Below, one piece after another: positions 1 through 4,699 of a stretch of DNA of 8,107 nt. The notes under the pieces were generated by a model. The model searched no databases and was not told the DNA's origin. It saw only the letters and a list, made by a program, of their open reading frames with translations. Source of the stretch: CAYMJO01 sp964391305 (GTDB lineage: Bacteria > Patescibacteriota > CALEFQ01); NCBI GenBank assembly GCA_964391305.1, contig CAYMJO010000042.1, positions 1 to 8,107 on the forward strand. The letters run 5' to 3'. How positions within the stretch are numbered: position 1 is the first letter of the stretch; each line of letters begins with the position of its first letter. Position numbers and translations under genes: made by a program.

Positions 1-19
1 GCCTCACCCCAAATGAGGC
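1..19. other. Short hairpin at the window edge, possible terminator
   Basis: GCCTCA (1-6) and TGAGGC (14-19) are perfect inverted repeats around a seven-base loop. On the plus strand the hairpin is followed by TTTAAT, a weak T-tract. It may end a gene that lies left of the window, or act as a second terminator for the minus-strand operon, but the sequence on its left side is missing, so direction cannot be settled. Confidence 0.35.
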
Positions 20-67
20 TTTAATCAGAGTGCAAAATGTGTGTACCTAAAACATTTTCTTCGTATC

Positions 68-87
68 AAAAAACCGCGTTTTGCGGT
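68..87 (-). terminator. Intrinsic terminator of the minus-strand regulator operon
   Basis: Read on the minus strand, ACCGC, a five-base loop and GCGGT form a GC-rich stem at 87-73, followed directly by six T residues (complement of the A-run 68-73). The hairpin starts 28 bases after the stop codon of the last minus-strand gene. Stem, loop and T-tract together are the classic rho-independent layout; the stem is short (5 bp), so efficiency is uncertain. Confidence 0.65.
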
Positions 88-114
88 GGAGAGAAAATGG
101 TAATTTCAGGCTTC

Positions 115-882
115 TCAATATTTTTTGTATTTCTCGTCTTTTTTTATCATCTCATTTTTGATGACTTCACGGAGAAATTCCGCTTTGGATTGTTTGCTGT
201 TGTTCGTTTTCCACGCGAGGTATTGCTCGATGTCGTCCGTGAGTCGGAGCGTGAATCTAAACAGGGGTTCTGGCTTTGGCTTCGCGGATTTTGGCACGAT
301 AGATTCTTCGTAGCGCCTGACGATGTTTTTGTGTGCCAAGACGTTACTCATGGCAAGCCCGACTTGATCCGCGAATAGCCAAATGGCTTTTTTCTCCTTG
401 TCGCTTAGAGCCTCTTTGCTTATGCCGAAGCCTATCGCGCCGGCGATGCCGTCTTTAGTCAGAATCGGGACTGCCGCCGTGATTTTTATTCTGTAAATTT
501 TTTGTAAAGACGTTGATTCTTTTTCATTCAGATTTGGTTTTGTGAAATTATGCAGATTATGGCTATACAGCAGTTTCTTTTCTTTGACAGCTCTGACGGA
601 ATAGTTTTCAGAACATTCTATTGGGATTTCATTCTTCAGAAATTTTTCTAGGAGGGTCTGCGAATCCCGCGGGATTTTCGCGTATGACATGGCTTTCTGG
701 ATAAGCCGTTCTCTCTTTTTGTCGTATGAAAAAATAGTACAGCTTTCTATTCCAAGATCTTTGGGGAGAAGATTGACGGCTTTTTGCGCAAGCTCCTGAA
801 AATCAAGCACTCCGACGAAAATATCGTTGGTTTTTTTGATGAGGGAAAGAGTGTCTATTTTGTTTTGAGGTTTTTTTATCAA
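115..882 (-). CDS. GAF-RHH one-component regulator (third paralog)
   Basis: 255 residues, predicted cytosolic, no membrane segment. Residues about 28-185 look like a GAF ligand-binding domain, ending in the typical ADQVGLAMSN stretch (171-180). A proline/lysine-rich linker (about 195-206, with KPKPEP) leads to a C-terminal ribbon-helix-helix-like domain at 207-255: strand RFTLRL, helix A with YLAWK, helix B with KQSKAEFLRE. RHH domains dimerise and insert the strand pair into the DNA major groove, so a ligand-controlled transcription factor is the likely role (inference). The RHH is clearly related to those of the two upstream paralogs but diverged. The start is TTG at 882, overlapping the TGA of the CrtC-like gene by four bases (TTGA); an in-frame stop lies just upstream and no other start codon intervenes. 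The overlap suggests translational coupling. The ligand is unknown. Confidence 0.8.
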   Translation of the reverse strand: MIKKPQNKIDTLSLIKKTNDIFVGVLDFQELAQKAVNLLPKDLGIESCTIFSYDKKRERLIQKAMSYAKIPRDSQTLLEKFLKNEIPIECSENYSVRAVKEKKLLYSHNLHNFTKPNLNEKESTSLQKIYRIKITAAVPILTKDGIAGAIGFGISKEALSDKEKKAIWLFADQVGLAMSNVLAHKNIVRRYEESIVPKSAKPKPEPLFRFTLRLTDDIEQYLAWKTNNSKQSKAEFLREVIKNEMIKKDEKYKKY

Positions 883-1973
883 GTAGTTAGCATGATCTCA
901 TGATAAGTCTCTCCTTCGATCTTTTTAGTTCCGTATTTTGTCTTCAGCGTCATTACGAATTCATCGTTGAGGCGAAGGTATGCCGGTCTTATGAATCGCT
1001 TGAGCATCGAAAATTTCACGGGACTGTGAAAAATTTTCAGTAGATCTCTTTCTTCAACCACTTCTTTTGTCCTTAAAATGATTTCCGCGGATGCGTTCAG
1101 GCTTTTGTGGTTCAACAAGATTTTTTTATAAAAATTTTTCCCGAGCAATTTGCTTTTTGCGGGAAAATCGTATGAGATTTTTGCTCTGCTTGTTGTGATG
1201 AGAAGATCGTTTTTATTTTTCAAAAAAAGGGGAGTGAATTTCGATTTACCGTCTTTGGGATGGATGTCTGCGAAGATCGCGGTTACATTGTCAGTGAAGA
1301 TTCTGCCCCAATACCATTTCGATGCGAATTTGCTGAAGTTCATGTTGCCCCAGTTTTGGTCGCAGTATCCTTCGCCTTCGACCATGTGTTTTGTGCCGTC
1401 TATTTCCACGAAACCCTTGACTTTTGCTCGAGGGATCAGCACTCTCCAGTGGGAATTGCCTTCGGGTCCGATGCCGAAGAAGTTGGAGAAATCAGAATTT
1501 TTGGCGAATTTCCATCCTGGCATTTGGGGGAAATATGCCAGATGGAGTTTCACTTTCTTTCCATTCCAGATTGCGATTTGGGCTTTTCTTTTTTCGTCCC
1601 AGAAAGTCAGGTGTTTTTGAATGTTGATATTGAGGGGGTTTTTATGTTTGTTGTAATCTCTCGGTTTGAATTTGTGCACGAAGAGTCTTGGAGTTTCATC
1701 ATTAATTTGGATGCTTAAGTTCACGCCGGGATTTCCGTCCGAGGTGAAGATGCTTTTGGGATGGTAATTGAGGACGAGGAAGCATTTTTTATATGTGGAA
1801 TTTTTATCTGTGAATTTGAGGTTGCAGTCAAAGTAAATCCATCCAAAATTTTCGTCGTAGCCGATTGTTTTCAATAATCTTTCTTTTATTGCGAATAAAG
1901 GAGTTTTTTTTATTTTAAAAAGATCCTCTTGCCAGTTTTTGTAGATGACTTTATTTGGCGTGTGTTCGGTCAT
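879..1973 (-). CDS. CrtC/AttH-type lipocalin-like protein
   Basis: 364 residues, no signal peptide or membrane segment. The middle carries the hallmark of the CrtC (carotenoid 1,2-hydratase) / AttH lipocalin-like superfamily: HWRVLIPRAKVKG (175-187), then GEGYCDQNWGN (200-210) and WYWGRIF (220-226). In relatives the core is usually written as GxGYxDHNWG; here the His is Gln206 while Asp205, Asn207, Trp208 and Gly209 are kept. The family is two lipocalin-like beta-barrel halves that bind hydrophobic molecules; members include carotenoid hydratases and several cyclase-type enzymes, so the chemistry cannot be read from the fold. No carotenoid genes such as phytoene synthase or desaturase are in the window, so a crtC name is not justified. 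The ATG at 1973 lies 18 bases after the stop of the preceding regulator and has no clear Shine-Dalgarno, consistent with operon translation. Confidence 0.7.
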   Translation of the reverse strand: MTEHTPNKVIYKNWQEDLFKIKKTPLFAIKERLLKTIGYDENFGWIYFDCNLKFTDKNSTYKKCFLVLNYHPKSIFTSDGNPGVNLSIQINDETPRLFVHKFKPRDYNKHKNPLNINIQKHLTFWDEKRKAQIAIWNGKKVKLHLAYFPQMPGWKFAKNSDFSNFFGIGPEGNSHWRVLIPRAKVKGFVEIDGTKHMVEGEGYCDQNWGNMNFSKFASKWYWGRIFTDNVTAIFADIHPKDGKSKFTPLFLKNKNDLLITTSRAKISYDFPAKSKLLGKNFYKKILLNHKSLNASAEIILRTKEVVEERDLLKIFHSPVKFSMLKRFIRPAYLRLNDEFVMTLKTKYGTKKIEGETYHEIMLTT

Positions 1974-1991
1974 AGGTTTCGTTCTTGCTGC

Positions 1992-2801
1992 CTAGTTGTT
2001 GTATTTTTTAAATTCCTCGTCGTTTTCAATTTTCTTTTCCAAAAATTTTCTGACAAACTTGGCTTTGGATTGCTTTGTGTTATGGATTTTCCATGCGAGG
2101 AATTTGTCCATGCTTTTCGGGATGCGGATGGTGAATTTGATGGAGGCTAGGTTTTTCTTCTTTCGATTGGCTTTTTTGGATTGTTCGATAATTTGCTGAT
2201 GGGAAACGGCATTACCCATTGCAAAGCCGATTTGATTTGTCAAAATTTTTAACAATTCTATATCTTCGTCGGTAAACTCCGAATCTATTTTCCCTACAAG
2301 CATGACACTTTCGATATGGTCGCCACAAGCGGTAGGAATGGCTAATAATTGCTTTGTAGCAGTAATTTTTTCTATGTTATCTGAAAGATATGGTTTAACC
2401 GTTCTACCGAGATAGTTTCTAAGTTTGCCTCCGACGATTTCCTTTTCTAAGTATAGGGCCTTACTTAGTAGGTTTGCACGATCCATGGGAATTATGAGTT
2501 TTTCAAATGGCAAGCCGAGTTTTCCGTGTAGAGAAGGTGGATTTTTATAAGTGGCGAGATTTAGTTTATAAGCTATACCATCGAGAGTATTTTTTTCTTT
2601 ATTATATCGGTAGAAACCGCCACCGGCAAAACCTAGTTGCTCTATGAGGCTATTAACGGCCTTTTTTGCCACCTGCGTAGGATCTAATGTTTCAGCGAAA
2701 AGATATCCAGCTTCCTTAGCAAGTTTTATTCCATTATTTATTTTTCTAGACGTGGCATATTTTTCTATCATATTGATCTTTATAAGGAGAACTTTATCCA
2801 T
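1992..2801 (-). CDS. GAF-RHH one-component regulator (second paralog)
   Basis: 269 residues from the chosen ATG at 2801. The frame stays open to 3032, but those 77 extra codons overlap the end of the upstream gene in another frame and have no homologous content, so they are not counted. GAGGA at 2813-2817 precedes the ATG; a second in-frame ATG (residue 11) lacks such a site. Domains: GAF at about 35-203, with an end motif NQIGFAMGN (189-197) followed by H201; Lys-rich linker 209-217; C-terminal RHH 219-267 (strand KFTIRIP, helix A with FLAWK, helix B with KQSKAKFVRKFLEKKI). The RHH is almost identical to that of the upstream paralog while the GAF parts differ greatly, so the two proteins may read different signals at one operator or form mixed dimers (inference). 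The gene overlaps the upstream stop by eight bases. Confidence 0.8.
   Translation of the reverse strand: MDKVLLIKINMIEKYATSRKINNGIKLAKEAGYLFAETLDPTQVAKKAVNSLIEQLGFAGGGFYRYNKEKNTLDGIAYKLNLATYKNPPSLHGKLGLPFEKLIIPMDRANLLSKALYLEKEIVGGKLRNYLGRTVKPYLSDNIEKITATKQLLAIPTACGDHIESVMLVGKIDSEFTDEDIELLKILTNQIGFAMGNAVSHQQIIEQSKKANRKKKNLASIKFTIRIPKSMDKFLAWKIHNTKQSKAKFVRKFLEKKIENDEEFKKYNN
2002..2148 (-). repeat. 147-bp RHH repeat, copy A
   Basis: Near-identical to 2801-2947 with 5 mismatches and no gaps when aligned at an offset of 799 bases. It encodes residues Ala219 to Tyr267 of the second paralog, that is exactly the RHH domain; identity stops at both domain edges. Not flanked by visible terminal inverted repeats or target duplications. 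Confidence 0.95.
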
Positions 2802-3585
2802 ATTTTTTAAATTCCTCGTCGTTTTCAATTTTCTTTTCCAAAAATTTTCTGACAAACTTGGCTTTGGATTGCCTTGTGTTATGAACTTTCCATGTGAGGA
2901 ATTTATCCATGCTTTTCGGGATGCGGATGGTGAATTTGATGGAGGCTTGTTTTTTCTTTGCTTTCTTTTTGCGAATTTTTTCTTTGAATTGCTCGATAAT
3001 GCGCTCGTGGGCGATAACGTTGCCCATCGCAAGCCCGACTTGGTCCGAAAAAGTTTGAATGAGATCTATTTGATAATCTGGTATATTGTTATATTTCATT
3101 CCTGTCAATATAGCGCCGACGATTTTGTTATTGTATTTGATGGGTAGCGATATGAATATTTTTGATTCTGCTAGTCTTTGCAAAATTTTTGCTATGCTTT
3201 TATTCACGGGAGGAGATATAAAATTGCTCAAATCTTTGTCCATGCAGATTTTATCAAGGGAGATACTTTTCCCCATTAGATTTACGGGCTTATCGATAGG
3301 GGTTACTAAGGAATTGAATGGTATGTCTATATAATTTTCTATAATCAAAAGAGGGTTAATTGAGTTGTAAAAGTAAGAGCGAAGATTTTTTCCGTCCGGA
3401 TCAATGCGGAAAATGGCCGAGCCCTGGAGTTTTAAATCTTTGATTTTTATTTTTATGATGGTTTCAACTGTATTTTTAGCAAGTTTTTCAAATTCAACAG
3501 TTCTGAAAAACAGGTTTCTAGTTTTTTTGATTAATTCTAGGGTATATTTTTCCTTGTCTTCTATACTATGATCCGTTTTTTTCAA
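2794..3585 (-). CDS. GAF-RHH one-component regulator (first paralog)
   Basis: 263 residues, predicted cytosolic. GAF domain at about 30-195, with FISPPV (122-127), ISLPIK (145-150), VGAI (156-159) and DQVGLAMGN (181-189) followed by H193. A strongly basic linker (199-212) leads to a C-terminal RHH at 214-262 that matches the second paralog in 46 of 49 residues. The FISPPV block recurs in the first GAF of the divergent histidine kinase (FISPPV, 135-140), suggesting a related ligand pocket. The start is TTG at 3585 with no evident Shine-Dalgarno; upstream in frame there is no ATG, GTG or TTG before a stop, so TTG is the best choice, although later starts cannot be excluded. As first gene of the tight operon it sits about 40 bases below a candidate extended -10 promoter. 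Likely an autoregulated DNA-binding sensor (inference). Confidence 0.78.
   Translation of the reverse strand: MKKTDHSIEDKEKYTLELIKKTRNLFFRTVEFEKLAKNTVETIIKIKIKDLKLQGSAIFRIDPDGKNLRSYFYNSINPLLIIENYIDIPFNSLVTPIDKPVNLMGKSISLDKICMDKDLSNFISPPVNKSIAKILQRLAESKIFISLPIKYNNKIVGAILTGMKYNNIPDYQIDLIQTFSDQVGLAMGNVIAHERIIEQFKEKIRKKKAKKKQASIKFTIRIPKSMDKFLTWKVHNTRQSKAKFVRKFLEKKIENDEEFKKYG
2801..2947 (-). repeat. 147-bp RHH repeat, copy B
   Basis: Second copy of the repeat at 2002-2148. The five differences give three amino-acid changes (Thr for Ala, Val for Ile, Arg for Lys in the first paralog) and two silent changes. Its end lies on the first base of the start codon of the next gene. Confidence 0.95.
2813..2817 (-). 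promoter_or_regulatory. Shine-Dalgarno site deciding the second paralog's start
   Basis: On the minus strand GAGGA lies 11 bases before the ATG at 2801. The same bases encode the DEEF part of the RHH tail of the upstream paralog, so the site is built into the repeat. The spacing is somewhat long, but together with the eight-base gene overlap it supports this start and coupled translation. Confidence 0.5.
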
Positions 3586-3630
3586 CTTTGGTCGCCGGTT
3601 AATAATTGTGCAATAACTTAATCTTTATTT

Positions 3631-3658
3631 AATCTAGCACATGGTAAAAATTGATCAA
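3631..3658 (-). promoter_or_regulatory. Candidate promoter of the regulator operon
   Basis: Read on the minus strand: TTGATC (3658-3653, 4 of 6 to the -35 consensus), a 16-base spacer ending in TGC, and TAGATT (3636-3631, 4 of 6 to the -10). The TGC makes an extended -10. Transcription would begin near 3624, about 40 bases before the TTG start at 3585. The 122-base region 3586-3707 shows no other convincing signal. Pattern match only, in an AT-rich stretch where chance matches are common. Confidence 0.35.
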
Positions 3659-3707
3659 GTCGTAAGTAGTTTTTATTATCATTATTTTTAGATTCATTTT
3701 CTGAAAT

Positions 3708-4622
3708 CTACAAGAGCATTTCTTGTATTTTTTTAAGACTTGTGAATTTTATATCATTACTGAATTCTGTATTAAGATAAAATAGGAAACTGTTTCTGAT
3801 TGAATTTTTTATTAATAAGTTTGAATAAATTGAAAGATTATTTTTTTTAATATTTTTTTGTAATAATGTAATTTTAGGGAAAATATATTCATTGAACAGC
3901 ATTTTAATGACCTCGTTTTTTGTTAGACGGGGTTTTTGTTTAGATATTATAGTAAGGACGTCGATTTTTTGTAAGTGGACTGTGTTTTGATTCAAAATAT
4001 CGTTTAGGATTCGTGTGATTTCTGCCATTAGTTTTAAGATGGTTGATTCAGTGGTTAGTATTTCAAAGTCTCTTTTCGGGAATCTGTTCTTGTTGTATAT
4101 CAAATGTGTTAAGAGAATGAAAGATGAGCCGACGGTTACTGAAGCTGCCGACAAGTATTTTACTATCTGGGCTTTTAACGTGAGGTGGATTTGTATTTTG
4201 ATGAAATTTTCCTTGAGCATGTTGTTGTTCATTTTTTTAATTTTTCTGATAAGTAGCTCTGTTTTTTTGTTGTCAATTTTTTTGAGATCACAAATGAATT
4301 CCCCCCAAAAAAATATTAGTTCATCTAAAAACGTTTTATTAGAGTTCTTTATTAGAATAGTCTTAGCGGGATTTCTCAACGTGTCTTCTATTTGTTTTAT
4401 TAGATTTTTTTTAAGGTTGTAGTTTATCTGGGGGCAATCTAATATGTTATCTTGTAGCCATAACAATAGTGAGGCCAGAAAAAACCCCTTACCGTACTTA
4501 CAGGTTTCATTTGTTATGTTTTTTGAAAAAAAAGCAATTTTAGCAGCAGTATAATCTGTATTTTTAGTTAATTCAGGGAATTTTTTCTTTAGTGTTTGAT
4601 ATAGATGGAGATAGGTATCCAT
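3708..4622 (-). CDS. Class I terpene-synthase-like protein, degenerate
   Basis: 304 residues, all-helical in appearance, about the length of bacterial single-domain class I diterpene synthases. Two motifs fall in the right order and spacing: LQDNILD (D58-N-x-x-D62, a DDxxD-like metal site) and ITRILNDIL (202-210, start of the NSE/DTE site). Between them KYLSAASVTVG (155-165) resembles the helix seen before the NSE motif in plant-type and kaurene-synthase-like enzymes. After the NSE, KIDVLTIISKQ and LTKNEVIKMLFNE resemble the usual terpene-synthase continuation. However the NSE pattern (N/D)Dxx(S/T)xxxE reads N207, D208, N211, V215, so the Ser/Thr and the metal-binding Glu are missing, and no C-terminal Arg-Tyr pair is evident. 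It may be an altered cyclase or a catalytically dead prenyl-diphosphate binder. Very AT-rich (rows of 17-18% GC). ATG start at 4622 with only a weak AAAGAA before it. Could also be an unrelated helical protein. Confidence 0.5.
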   Translation of the reverse strand: MDTYLHLYQTLKKKFPELTKNTDYTAAKIAFFSKNITNETCKYGKGFFLASLLLWLQDNILDCPQINYNLKKNLIKQIEDTLRNPAKTILIKNSNKTFLDELIFFWGEFICDLKKIDNKKTELLIRKIKKMNNNMLKENFIKIQIHLTLKAQIVKYLSAASVTVGSSFILLTHLIYNKNRFPKRDFEILTTESTILKLMAEITRILNDILNQNTVHLQKIDVLTIISKQKPRLTKNEVIKMLFNEYIFPKITLLQKNIKKNNLSIYSNLLIKNSIRNSFLFYLNTEFSNDIKFTSLKKIQEMLL

Positions 4623-4656
4623 TTCTTTTTTATTTCTATCATATTTTATTAAATTT

Positions 4657-4665
4657 TGTTATACT
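4657..4665 (+). promoter_or_regulatory. Candidate extended -10 promoter of the kinase gene
   Basis: TGTTATACT: an extended -10 (TG, one base, TATACT; 5 of 6 to the consensus) 34 bases before the ATG at 4700. No good -35 lies 16-18 bases upstream, as is common for extended -10 promoters. It lies in the 77-base divergent gap, which must also hold the promoter of the terpene-synthase-like gene; that one could not be resolved in the AT-rich sequence. Confidence 0.4.
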
Positions 4666-4699
4666 TAAATCTTAAAGACATATTTTTAAAACATGGAAA

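Noticed and set aside
1150..1718. Two long plus-strand open frames (156 and 152 codons) opposite the CrtC-like gene.
   Set aside because: They are antisense to a gene with clear family motifs, show no domain sense of their own and have no promoter or Shine-Dalgarno signal.
879..1973. Naming the lipocalin-like gene crtC.
   Set aside because: Only the superfamily motif is visible, the His of the DHNWG core is Gln, and no carotenoid pathway gene is present.
2002..2947. The repeat as an insertion sequence or recombination site pair.
   Set aside because: It coincides with a protein domain, keeps frame, and shows no terminal inverted repeats, target duplications or transposase.
2802..3032. A 77-codon N-terminal extension of the second GAF-RHH regulator in the open frame up to 3032.
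   Set aside because: It lies wholly over the 3' part of the first paralog in another frame, its protein is low-complexity and Ser/Lys-rich without homology to the paralogs, and a start with a Shine-Dalgarno exists at 2801.
2644..3147. A 167-codon plus-strand frame rich in Phe and Leu spanning the junction of the two regulators.
   Set aside because: Phe and Leu richness is the mirror of Lys- and Glu-rich coding on the minus strand; part of the frame repeats because of the 147-bp repeat. It is a shadow.
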